DNA of 64,000 nucleotides from the NCBI RefSeq assembly GCF_008312835.1, contig NZ_VSKS01000004.1, positions 62,001-126,000 on the forward strand, written 5' to 3'. The DNA comes from Streptomyces marokkonensis (GTDB lineage: Bacteria; Actinomycetota; Actinomycetes; Streptomycetales; Streptomycetaceae). Positions 33,933-41,815 of this stretch are shown here, piece by piece; positions within the stretch are counted from its first letter, which is position 1; every line of letters begins with the position of its first letter. A program made the translations under genes and the position numbers. Under the pieces are notes generated by a model. It did no database searches and was not told where the DNA came from. It saw only the letters and a program-made list of their open reading frames with translations.

Positions 33933-34712
33933 ATGGCAGACCGCAAGCCGATCGAATCGTGGCTCACCGACATGGACGGGGTGCTGATCCACGAGGGCGT
34001 ACCGATCCCCGGCGCCGACGCCTTCATCAAGAAGCTGCGCGAATCCGGCAGGCCCTTCCTGGTCCTCACCAACAACTCGATCTACACCGGGCGCGACCTG
34101 CACGCCCGGCTGCGCCGGATGGGTCTGGAAGTCCCGATCGAGAACATCTGGACCTCCGCCCTCGCCACCGCCCAGTTCCTGGACGACCAGCGCCCGAACG
34201 GCTCGGCGTACGTCATCGGCGAGGCCGGACTGACCACCGCGCTGCACGACATCGGCTACGTCCTCACCGACCACGAGCCCGACTACGTGGTCCTGGGGGA
34301 GACGCGTACGTACTCCTTCGAGGCCATGACGAAGGCGGTCCGCCTGATCAACGACGGCGCCCGTTTCATCTGCACCAACCCCGACGAGACCGGCCCCTCC
34401 ACCGAGGGCCCGCTCCCGGCGACCGGCGCGGTGGCCGCACTGATCACCAAGGCGACCGGCAAGCAGCCGTACTTCGCGGGCAAGCCGAACCCGCTGATGA
34501 TGCGCACCGGGCTCAACACCATCGGGGCCCACTCCGAGAGCAGCGCGATGATCGGCGACCGCATGGACACCGACGTCCTGGCCGGCATGGAGGCCGGGAT
34601 GCAGACCTTCCTGGTGCTGACCGGCCTGACCAGGCCGGAGCAGGTGGAGAACTTCCCGTACCGGCCGTCGCAGGTCGTCGACTCGATCGCGGACCTCGTC
34701 GACCTGGTCTGA
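33933..34712 (+). CDS. HAD-IIA (NagD-like) phosphatase
   Basis: A 259-residue cytoplasmic phosphatase. Motif I is WLTDMDGVLIHEG (about 10-22) with the nucleophilic aspartate in DMDG. Motif II is VLTNNS, motif III lysine is in FAGKPNPLMM, and motif IV is MIGDRMDTDVLAGMEAGM. The cap region with VVLGETRTYSFEAMTKAVRLI is of the C2B type. Members dephosphorylate sugar phosphates or nucleotides. GGCAGGAGA precedes the ATG. It is probably independent of the flanking surface-protein genes. Confidence 0.92.
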   Translation: MADRKPIESWLTDMDGVLIHEGVPIPGADAFIKKLRESGRPFLVLTNNSIYTGRDLHARLRRMGLEVPIENIWTSALATAQFLDDQRPNGSAYVIGEAGLTTALHDIGYVLTDHEPDYVVLGETRTYSFEAMTKAVRLINDGARFICTNPDETGPSTEGPLPATGAVAALITKATGKQPYFAGKPNPLMMRTGLNTIGAHSESSAMIGDRMDTDVLAGMEAGMQTFLVLTGLTRPEQVENFPYRPSQVVDSIADLVDLV

Positions 34713-34792
34713 CGTTCGGCGCACGGAGCCGTTCACCCGCACGGAGTAGCGGCCGCGCGCACGAGGGTGCGGGGCCGGCCCCGGAGAGGGAC

Positions 34793-34810
34793 CCTCCAGG
34801 TGTCTGGAGG
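34793..34810 (+). promoter_or_regulatory. Hairpin sequestering the sortase gene's ribosome-binding site
   Basis: CCTCCAG (34793-34799), GTGT, CTGGAGG (34804-34810): the right arm contains the GGAGG that serves the ATG at 34817. If folded in mRNA, initiation would be blocked, so expression may depend on ribosomes, protein or RNA structure changes. Confidence 0.5.
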
Positions 34811-34816
34811 TTCACG

Positions 34817-35497
34817 ATGGGAGACAGTGCCCCGTCAGGAAGCGCCCCGTCCGGCACCGGACGGCTGCTCGCCGGTGTGGCCTGGCTGGTGCTGCTGCTC
34901 GGCCTGTGGCTGTGGGGCGGTACGGCGCCGGCCGGTGCGCCCGCCGGCGCGCCCGGACCCACGACCGGCGACATGGCGGCGGCCGGACGTCCGTCCCGCG
35001 CCGAACCGCCCCCGGCGCACCACGCCGCCGTGCCGCGGCGCCTCGACATCCCCGCCCTCGGCGTCCGCGCGCCGGTGACCCCCGGCGGACTGGACGAGCG
35101 CGGGACCCGCGAACCCCCGTCGCCGGGCGGGCGGACGGGCGCGGTCGCCTGGTACGCGGACGGGGCGGCCCCGGACGAGCCCGGCACCGCGCTGATGGCG
35201 GGGCGGCTGGAGGGCGGACCCCGGCCCGCCGTCGGCCAGGAGATCCAGGTGGTCCGCGCGGACGGCGAGGTCGCCGGATTCACCGTGACGGACGTCCGCG
35301 CCGTGGACCGGGACGTGGACCGGGACGGGGACGGGGACGCTTCCGACGCCCGCCGGGCGGCCCACGCCCCGCGCCGCGACGCACCGTCCGGGCTGAGGGT
35401 GACGCTGACGCTGATCACCTGCGCCGGGACCCACGACCGGGCGGTCGGCACCTGCACGGACCGCGTGGTCGTCGACGCGCATCCGACCGTCACCTGA
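34817..35497 (+). CDS. Class F sortase-like protein lacking the catalytic histidine
   Basis: A 226-residue membrane protein. One N-terminal transmembrane helix (about 17-35) is followed by a proline-rich linker and a sortase beta-barrel (about 72-226). Strand RRLDIPALGVRAPVTP and the catalytic segment LTLITCAGTHDR (Cys202, Arg208) match class F sortases. The position of the conserved histidine reads TALMAGRLEGG, with Arg130 where G-H is expected. It may therefore be inactive or unusual. A loop from about 163 to 190 is rich in aspartate and arginine. The translation start is within an RBS-occluding hairpin. Confidence 0.72.
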   Translation: MGDSAPSGSAPSGTGRLLAGVAWLVLLLGLWLWGGTAPAGAPAGAPGPTTGDMAAAGRPSRAEPPPAHHAAVPRRLDIPALGVRAPVTPGGLDERGTREPPSPGGRTGAVAWYADGAAPDEPGTALMAGRLEGGPRPAVGQEIQVVRADGEVAGFTVTDVRAVDRDVDRDGDGDASDARRAAHAPRRDAPSGLRVTLTLITCAGTHDRAVGTCTDRVVVDAHPTVT

Positions 35498-35558
35498 GCG
35501 CCGGGTCCGGCGCCCGCCCGGCCCGGCCGGCGGCCCGCTCGCCGGAGGCCCCGCCCGG

Positions 35559-35649
35559 CCCGGCCTCGACCGCGCGGCCGGCACGGGCCGGTCGGGCGGC
35601 ACGGGCCGCGGGAGCGACCCGGCGGGCCGGCCGCGCGGTCGAGGCCGGG
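35559..35649 (+). terminator. 24-bp perfect inverted repeat after sortase gene
   Basis: Arms of 24 perfectly complementary bases (35559-35582 and 35626-35649, beginning CCCGGCCTCGACCGC) enclose 43 bases. It is probably a strong terminator of the sortase transcript. Beyond it, 35650-35951 has no supported gene. Confidence 0.6.
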
Positions 35650-35951
35650 GATGGCCCGGGCGCGAGGGAGCACCGGCCGGGAAGGCCCCGGCCGGATCGG
35701 TGCGCACGACTCCAGATCGAAAGCCGGGCCTGGCCCATGGGTGTTCGACGCCAAGTCCCGGGCCGGTCGCTTTCCGTGATCATCGCAGGTGGCCGTGGTG
35801 CCCAGACCCCACCGGCGCCGCGACCACCGGCCCGGCACACCGGGCCGTAACAGCTCACGGACAAGGCGGGCCGGGCCGCACGGGCGCCGCGGGACGTATG
35901 TCAGGATTGAGGCTCTGAACACGTGGAACAAGTGCACCCAAGGGGGGTTGG

Positions 35952-36989
35952 ATGTACGGCAGCAGGGGGGTCGGGGCGTTCGCCGGGAGGCGGGCGTCCG
36001 CAGCGGCGCTGGGGGCGGCACTGCTGGTCGCGGGGTGTTCCTCCTCCGGCGATGACGGGGGGAAGGACCAGGGGGAGGCGGCCGGCGCGGTCATCACGCA
36101 GCAGCCGAAGGAGGCCGACCCCTACTGGGTCAATCCCGAAGGCCTCGCCGTGCGGAAGGTCGCCGAGCTTCAGCAGGACGGCAAGAAGACGGAGGCCGAG
36201 CAGATACGCAAGATCGCCGAGCAGCCCGTCGGCGAGTGGATCAGCCCGGAGAACCCCGAGGAGCAGGCGCGCGGCCTCACCGAGGGCGCCGACAAGGTCG
36301 GCCGCACCGCGCTGCTGGTGCTCTACAACATCCCGCACCGCGACTGCGGCCAGTACTCGCAGGGCGGCGCAGCCGACGGCGATGCCTACCGCGCCTTCGT
36401 CGACGGGGTCGCCAAGGGCATCGGGGACCGTCCGGCGACGGTGATACTCGAACCGGACGCGGTGCTGCACCTGGTGGACGGCTGCACTCCGCAGCAGTTC
36501 CACGAGGAACGCTACGACCTCCTCAGCGGCGCCGTCGCCAAGCTCAAGGGCCTGAAGAACACCAGGGTGTACCTGGACGCGGGCAACGCGGGCTGGGGCA
36601 ACCCCGACCAGATCTTCGAACCGCTCAAGCGGGCGGGGATCGACCAGGCCGACGGCTTCTCGGTGAACGTGTCGAACTTCTACTCCACCGAGGACTCCAT
36701 CGCCTACGGCAAGCAGCTGTCCGCCAAGGTCGGCAACAAGCCGTTCGTCATCGACACCAGCCGCAACGGCAACGGGCCCTACACCGAGGGTGCCGCGGAC
36801 GAACGCTGGTGCAACCCGCCCGGCCGGGCGCTCGGCGAGACCCCGACGACCAGGACGGCCGACCCCCTCGTCGACGCCTACCTGTGGATCAAGCGTCCGG
36901 GCGAGTCGGACGGCGAGTGCAAGGGCGGCCCGAAGGCCGGCCAGTGGTGGGCGGACTACGCCCTGGGACTCGCCAAGGCCAGCGACTGA
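35952..36989 (+). CDS. cslZ: GH6-family glycoside hydrolase lipoprotein
   Basis: A 345-residue secreted hydrolase. A lipoprotein signal ends with LLVAGC (Cys29), so the mature protein should be membrane-anchored. The GH6 fold is shown by TALLVLYNIPHRDCGQYSQGG, ATVILEPDAVLHL with the catalytic acid, VYLDAGNAGWG, DGFSVNVSNF and the final RNGNGPYTEGA, WCNPPGRALG pattern. It acts on beta-1,4-glucans. The gene is convergent with glxA-cslA and corresponds in position to S. coelicolor cslZ; it probably trims or releases the CslA glycan. Confidence 0.88.
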   Translation: MYGSRGVGAFAGRRASAAALGAALLVAGCSSSGDDGGKDQGEAAGAVITQQPKEADPYWVNPEGLAVRKVAELQQDGKKTEAEQIRKIAEQPVGEWISPENPEEQARGLTEGADKVGRTALLVLYNIPHRDCGQYSQGGAADGDAYRAFVDGVAKGIGDRPATVILEPDAVLHLVDGCTPQQFHEERYDLLSGAVAKLKGLKNTRVYLDAGNAGWGNPDQIFEPLKRAGIDQADGFSVNVSNFYSTEDSIAYGKQLSAKVGNKPFVIDTSRNGNGPYTEGAADERWCNPPGRALGETPTTRTADPLVDAYLWIKRPGESDGECKGGPKAGQWWADYALGLAKASD

Positions 36990-37015
36990 CCCGACGCGCA
37001 CGGAACGAGTACGGA

Positions 37016-37052
37016 AAAGGGGCGCCCCCCGTCACGAGGGGGGCGCCCCTTT
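37016..37052. terminator. Bidirectional terminator between cslZ and glxA
   Basis: GGGGCGCCCCCC (37019-37030), a seven-base loop, then its perfect complement (37038-37049), flanked by AAA and TTT. This makes a 15-bp stem with A/T tails, serving both convergent transcripts. Confidence 0.85.
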
Positions 37053-37054
37053 AC

Positions 37055-37123
37055 GCATCCGGTGCCGCTACGGCTCCGCATCCGGTGCCGCTACGGCTCC
37101 GCATCCGGTGCCGCTACGGCACC
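37055..37123. repeat. Three tandem 23-bp units at the glxA 3' end
   Basis: GCATCCGGTGCCGCTACGG-type units occupy 37055-37077, 37078-37100 and 37101-37123. The third includes the last codons and TAG of glxA (stop at 37116-37114) and differs by one base. In it GGTGCCG-CTA-CGGCACC is a perfect hairpin; the other copies have one mismatch. The gene end appears to have been duplicated twice. Confidence 0.8.
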
Positions 37124-39054
37124 CGGACCCACTGGGCCTTGCTGGGCGTTCCGTCGCCGGTGTTGACGAAGAGCATGTACCAGCCCGCCTGCACCAGGTT
37201 CCGGTTCTCCGGCACCGTCACGGTGATCTTGTCACCGTCGGTCTCGAAGTCCAGCGCGATCGAGCGCTGGTCCACGTCGGTGACGTGGGTCGAGGCGCTC
37301 GGCCGGATCAGCCGGACGCTCTTGACCGACGCGGCGTCCTTCGAGGTGAACGTGCCGGACCCACCGCGCTCGATGGTCTTCGGGCCGCCGGACAGCTCGG
37401 GCTGCGGGCTGTCGCCGTACAGGTACGGCGGGGTGTAGATCTCGATGCGCTGCTCGAACTCGCCCGGCTTGGTGTTGGCCTTGTCGGCGTAGAGCGAGTC
37501 GGAGCCGAAGACCATCAGGCGGCCGTCGGGCAGCAGGATCGATCCGGAGTGGTAGTTGCGGCCCACGAGCGGATCGGCGACCCGCTTGAGCTCGTTCTTC
37601 TCCGTCTCGTAGATCCGTGCTTCGAGGATGTTGGAGTCGCTGCGGCCCCGGTAGTCCTCCGAGCCGCCCGTGATCAGCACGTCGTCGTTGGGCAGGATCG
37701 AGGCCTGCGGGTAGCGGGTGCCCTTGTCCAGCGACGGGCCGTCCACGAACTTCGGGTCGTCGGCCTTGAGGTCGACGATCCGGGTCTTCTCGCTGGACAG
37801 CCTGGACTCGCCGACGCCGCCGCCGCCGATCACCATGTACTTCTCGTCCTGCGCCGGCGGCAGCAGCACCGTGCCGGACGTCTCCATCATGTTCGGGTCG
37901 CTGAGGCCGGGGATCTTGTCGAACTTGTTGGTCTCCACGTCCCAGACGCCCGGCTCGCGGCCCACGTCGTCCGGCCCGTAGCCCGCGTTCGAACCCGAGT
38001 AGAAGACCTTGCCGTTCTGCATCAGGAACAGCGCCGGGTACGTCGGGAACTGGCGGACCTTGTCGGTGTAGGTCCACTCCTTGGTCTCCGGGTCGTAGAT
38101 CTCGTTCTTGCCCGGGACCAGCTGGCCGATGTCGTCGAGGCCGGAGACGCTGAGGATCCTGCCGTCGCTCAGGGTGGTGAGCGTCGGGTACCAGCGGGAC
38201 TCCTTCATCGGGTCGACCTTGATGTACTTCTCGGCGACCGGGTCGAACTCGAAGGCGTCGTCGATGCCCTGGAAGTCCTTCTTGTCCAGGGCGAGCTTCT
38301 CGGCGATGCCGTACGTGTTCTTCGCGTCCTCGCCGGTGAGCCCCTGCACGCTGTAGTTGTCCTGCGTGCCGGTCGCGTACTTGGCGCCTTCCTTCTGCGC
38401 CTCGACGTAGGTGCGGCCGTACCCCGGGGTGTTGCCCAGGAACTCGCCGGTCTGCTTGTCGAAGTTCTTCTTCGCGCGCGGGACGAGCACCGGGTCCTTC
38501 GAGACGAAGGTCTTGCCGTTCTCCTTGCCGACGAACTTGGTGCCCGCCGGCAGGGTGATCGGCTTGTCCGGGTTCTCGTTGTGGACGACCATCAGGCCGC
38601 CCGCCTTCTTCACGTCACCCTTGAGCTTCTCGTACCGCTTGGTGCCGCCGGCGATCAGCAGGTTGCCGTTGGCGAGCTGGGTGTGGCCGGTGCAGAACAG
38701 GTCGGTGGGCGTCGGCACCTTCTTGATGGTCCCCTTGACGGGGTCCCAGATCCGGGTGTCGTACCGCTTCGCGTCGAAGTTGTCCTGGTTGTTGCCCGAC
38801 CCCGCGACGAGCAGCACCTTGCCGGTGCGCAGCAGGGCCGCGTGGATCGTGTTCTGCCGGTACTCCTCGGGAAACTCGACGATCTCCCACTTGCCGTTCG
38901 CGGCCTTGTACTCGAGCTGGTTGATCTTGTACTGGTGGTATTTCTCGGTGCCGAAGCGGTACAGCCACGGCCCGTTCATTCCGGCCAGCGCTAGTACCAC
39001 CGCCGTGCCTATCGCGATCCGACGGGCGCGGCGGCGGCCTGCACGGTCAGTCAT
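37114..39054 (-). CDS. glxA: GlxA mono-copper radical oxidase
   Basis: A 646-residue membrane-anchored galactose-oxidase-like enzyme. An N-terminal helix (about 12-30) anchors it outside the membrane. The kelch-type propeller carries DLFCTGHTQL with the cysteine of the Tyr-Cys cofactor, SRWYPTLTTLSDGR with the partner tyrosine, and GRNYHSGSILLPDGR with the copper-binding tyrosine and histidine. The C-terminal domain has GWYMLFVNTGDGTPS with the remaining histidine-region loop. It oxidises the glycan made by CslA and is needed for aerial growth in S. lividans. Its ATG overlaps the cslA stop (ATGA). Confidence 0.94.
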   Translation of the reverse strand: MTDRAGRRRARRIAIGTAVVLALAGMNGPWLYRFGTEKYHQYKINQLEYKAANGKWEIVEFPEEYRQNTIHAALLRTGKVLLVAGSGNNQDNFDAKRYDTRIWDPVKGTIKKVPTPTDLFCTGHTQLANGNLLIAGGTKRYEKLKGDVKKAGGLMVVHNENPDKPITLPAGTKFVGKENGKTFVSKDPVLVPRAKKNFDKQTGEFLGNTPGYGRTYVEAQKEGAKYATGTQDNYSVQGLTGEDAKNTYGIAEKLALDKKDFQGIDDAFEFDPVAEKYIKVDPMKESRWYPTLTTLSDGRILSVSGLDDIGQLVPGKNEIYDPETKEWTYTDKVRQFPTYPALFLMQNGKVFYSGSNAGYGPDDVGREPGVWDVETNKFDKIPGLSDPNMMETSGTVLLPPAQDEKYMVIGGGGVGESRLSSEKTRIVDLKADDPKFVDGPSLDKGTRYPQASILPNDDVLITGGSEDYRGRSDSNILEARIYETEKNELKRVADPLVGRNYHSGSILLPDGRLMVFGSDSLYADKANTKPGEFEQRIEIYTPPYLYGDSPQPELSGGPKTIERGGSGTFTSKDAASVKSVRLIRPSASTHVTDVDQRSIALDFETDGDKITVTVPENRNLVQAGWYMLFVNTGDGTPSKAQWVRVP

Positions 39055-41084
39055 TCCTTACGTCCCCCAAGTCCACCAAGGGCGATTTGCATGGTCTGGT
39101 CGTTGCCGGGGTTGCCGCCCCCGGGTCCTCCCGGCCCTTCGGGGCCACCTGATCCGCCCGGCGCGCCGTGGGAGCCGGCCCAGCTGGGCCGGGCGTGCGG
39201 GTGGTGCGGGGCGTGCTGCTGCGGCAGCTCCTGCGTCCGGGGCGCCTCGGCGTCCTCCGGCTGCCGGCCCCCCGCGTGGGCGCCGGGCTTCTTCCGGTCC
39301 TGCCGCATGCCGTGACGCCAGGCGAACATCGGCGCGGCGGTGATCAGCAGGGCGAAGGTCGCCCAGATGACCATCGCCGGGTGCGAGTGTCCGTAGACGA
39401 AGCCCGCGGTGATGGAGCCGGCGAAGATCAGGATGAAGTACCAGTGGTACCGGAAGGTTCCGAACCAGGTGTCCGGGCTGGCCGAGTCGCCCTTGGGGGT
39501 GACCACGAACTTGCTCTTCTTGCGCAGGACGGAGTCGATCAGCGCCTTCGCGTAGAGCGGGGCCGACAGCGCGGACATCACCATGCCGGCCACACCGCCG
39601 GAGCCCTCCGGCTCGTGCGGCGAGACGTTGTGGCGGCGGTTCCAGACGTACAGGCCGATCTGCAGCGCGGACGCGTTGCCGTAGAGCATCAGCCAGATCG
39701 TGGGGTCGATGTTCACACCCGAGGCGCCCAGGCCCAGGAACAGCGCACAGCTGACGGCGGCCAGGATCCAGTTCAGGGCCGACATCGGGTAGAAGATGAT
39801 CATCATCGTGTAGTTGAAGAGCTTGCTCGGCGGAAGCGAGTAGAAGCCCTTCCAGTACTGTCCGATGATCGTCTCGTACGTACCGCGCGACCAGCGCATC
39901 TGCTGGGTGAAGAAGTCCGTCCAGGCGTTGGGGCCCTCACCGACCGCGAGTACGTCCGGGGTGTAGACCGAGCGCCACTTCCTGCCCGTCGCCGGGTTCT
40001 TGTGGCGGTGCATCTCGAAGCCGGTCGCCATGTCCTCGGTGATCGAGTCGTACAGGCCGCCGATCTGCTTCAGGGCCTTGATGCGCACGGCGTTGGAGGT
40101 GCCTACGAACATGGGCGAGCCGTAGCGGTTGCCGGCCCGCTGGATCAGCGCGTGGAAGAGGAACTGCTGGGACTCGGCGGCCTTGGTGACGAAGTTGTCG
40201 TAGTTGCCGTAGACCTGCGGGCCGATGACGAAGCCGACGTCCGGGTCGCGGAAGAAGCCGAGCATGCGCTCCAGGTAGTTCGGCAGCGGCACGTGGTCGG
40301 TGTCGACCGAGGCGAAGTAGTCGTAGTCGTCGCCGTGCGCGTCGAGCCAGGCGTTGTAGTTGCCGTGCTTCGTCTTGGCGCGGTGGGCGCCCTTCTTCTG
40401 GTTCCACTTCGCGACGCCCTTGCGGGAGAAGTGGTGCACGCCGAGCCGGGCGCAGACCTCCTTCACCTCCGGGTCGTCACCCTCGTCGAGCAGCCAGACG
40501 TGCATCAGGCCCCGGTGGCGGATCTTGACGGCCGCCTCCAGGGTCTTCGTCACCATCTCCAGCGGCTCCTTGCCGGGCACGAAGGAGGTGAGGAAGGCCA
40601 CACGGGTGCCGGTCTCGGGCACCACCGGGATCGGGTCGCGGGCGACCAGGGTGGCGTGCGCGTTCGACAGCACGTTCATGCAGCGGAAGAACTCGATCAG
40701 GCCGATCGAGACGAGCATGACCATGTCGAGGGCCGGCAGCCACTCGAACTCCACGTAGTCCCGCTCGGTCCAGTGCGCGGGCTGCAGCAGCCACACGAGC
40801 AGCACCAGCGACAGCACCGGGGCCGCGGCCAGCATCAGCGCGATGCGGATGCGGTGCGGCTCCTGGCCGATCAGCGAGCGGTACTGGACCTTGTAGGGCT
40901 TGTTCGGATCGGGCTGGGTGAGGGGACCCGCGAGCCGGCTGTAGTGCTCGTAGTCGTATCTCGGCAGCGTCTTCTTGATCCGGCGGAAAGCGCCCGTGTT
41001 TCCTGTCCGGTGGGCAGGCACCCTGAGCTGGGTGGTCTCGGACGGGTCGTCGTCCTTCCGGGCGCCCGTCGGCGTCGACGTCAT
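39051..41084 (-). CDS. cslA: Cellulose synthase-like glycosyltransferase CslA
   Basis: A 677-residue GT2 membrane glycan synthase at hyphal tips. Two N-terminal helices (about 78-120) precede the cytosolic GT-A domain. VRIRHRGLMHVWLLDEGDD gives the first aspartate region, SVDTDHVPLPNYLERML is the DxD, and SITEDMATGFEMHR is the TED catalytic base. QQMRWSRGTYE is the Q-x-x-R-W glycan-channel motif, and several helices follow. The C-terminal tail is a low-complexity proline/glycine-rich extension. A GGGGGGATG-type ribosome site precedes the ATG. It is coupled to glxA. Confidence 0.95.
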   Translation of the reverse strand: MTSTPTGARKDDDPSETTQLRVPAHRTGNTGAFRRIKKTLPRYDYEHYSRLAGPLTQPDPNKPYKVQYRSLIGQEPHRIRIALMLAAAPVLSLVLLVWLLQPAHWTERDYVEFEWLPALDMVMLVSIGLIEFFRCMNVLSNAHATLVARDPIPVVPETGTRVAFLTSFVPGKEPLEMVTKTLEAAVKIRHRGLMHVWLLDEGDDPEVKEVCARLGVHHFSRKGVAKWNQKKGAHRAKTKHGNYNAWLDAHGDDYDYFASVDTDHVPLPNYLERMLGFFRDPDVGFVIGPQVYGNYDNFVTKAAESQQFLFHALIQRAGNRYGSPMFVGTSNAVRIKALKQIGGLYDSITEDMATGFEMHRHKNPATGRKWRSVYTPDVLAVGEGPNAWTDFFTQQMRWSRGTYETIIGQYWKGFYSLPPSKLFNYTMMIIFYPMSALNWILAAVSCALFLGLGASGVNIDPTIWLMLYGNASALQIGLYVWNRRHNVSPHEPEGSGGVAGMVMSALSAPLYAKALIDSVLRKKSKFVVTPKGDSASPDTWFGTFRYHWYFILIFAGSITAGFVYGHSHPAMVIWATFALLITAAPMFAWRHGMRQDRKKPGAHAGGRQPEDAEAPRTQELPQQHAPHHPHARPSWAGSHGAPGGSGGPEGPGGPGGGNPGNDQTMQIALGGLGGRKE

Positions 41085-41501
41085 GAGTCATCCCCCCACA
41101 CACGGCTCCGCCGCGTGTTTCGTCGCTTCCGTACGTCCGCCACGGTCCCCCTCGACCTTCACGGACGTGTCAGTGGTAGACCGCTGTCACCACGTCATCC
41201 ACACTTTATAGACACGGCGCAGCGCTCTTCCGGTTGCATGATGCCCCCCTCGGCATCCACCCCGGGAACGTGGCCCTCGCCCCGCCCGGTCGGCAACCGG
41301 TTCCTTGCCCCCCAACAGCCGCGTACCCGCGGCATCTTGAAGAGACCAGGTTCTACGGTGTTCATCATGATCGCAAGATGCGAAACACGATGTACACCGG
41401 ACATACGCGGCCATTGTGACGCCTGAGCGTGACGCGTGGGGCCACAGTCCCATACGTGCGCCGAGAGGGTTGCGCTCAACGCGGCGAGACGGTATCCGGC
41501 C
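41085..41501 (-). other. cslA upstream region
   Basis: About 420 bases without a supported gene. A -10-like TATAAA lies on the minus strand at 41210-41205, about 120 bases before the cslA start; no clear -35 accompanies it. The stretch is AT-richer than neighbours around 41190-41420 and probably carries the cslA promoter(s). Confidence 0.45.
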
Positions 41502-41540
41502 AAAAACCGACGGGCCCCCCGTCTTCACGAGGAGCCCGTC
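41502..41540 (-). terminator. tRNA-Lys copy 1 terminator
   Basis: On the minus strand GACGGGC (41540-41534) pairs with GCCCGTC (41515-41509) and is followed by a T-run (41506-41502), a classic intrinsic terminator just after the tRNA. Confidence 0.75.
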
Positions 41541-41547
41541 CTGTCGG

Positions 41548-41621
41548 TGCGCCGCCAGGGACTCGAACCCCGGACCCGCTGATTAAGAGTCAGCTGCTCT
41601 AACCAACTGAGCTAGCGGCGC
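41548..41621 (-). tRNA. tRNA-Lys(CTT), copy 1
   Basis: A 74-base tRNA. The acceptor stem is GCGCCGC/GCGGCGC, the D-arm is AGCTCAGTTGGTTAGAGC, the anticodon loop is CTCTTAA with CTT at its centre within GCTGA/TCAGC, and the T-loop GGTTCGAGTCC is standard. CCA is not encoded. It reads AAG lysine codons. Two identical copies occur at 45078 and 58653. Confidence 0.95.
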
Positions 41622-41815
41622 GCGCTGACGGCGTAACTCTACAGGACCCCGGAGGGTGCCTCCGACCACCGGAGTCCGCCGCACACCCGGGGCCGGACCG
41701 GCCGCCGGTCCCTTACGTCATTCGGACCGTCAACATGCGCGCCGGGAGGACAGTTGCGAAACTGGCCGTCGTGCACAGGTGTGGAGGAAATGAGCGGGCG
41801 TGTGAGGGGAATCGC

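Noticed and set aside
37055-37123. Possible CRISPR array
   Set aside because: The units are directly contiguous with no spacers, contain the glxA stop, and no cas genes are in the window.
36790-41426. Plus-strand frames of 734 and 752 codons over glxA-cslA
   Set aside because: They are frame shadows opposite clearly homologous genes, with arginine/valine-rich, domain-less translations.
41187-41528. Small ORFs upstream of cslA
   Set aside because: No ribosome site, no recognisable composition, and the region overlaps the likely cslA promoter.
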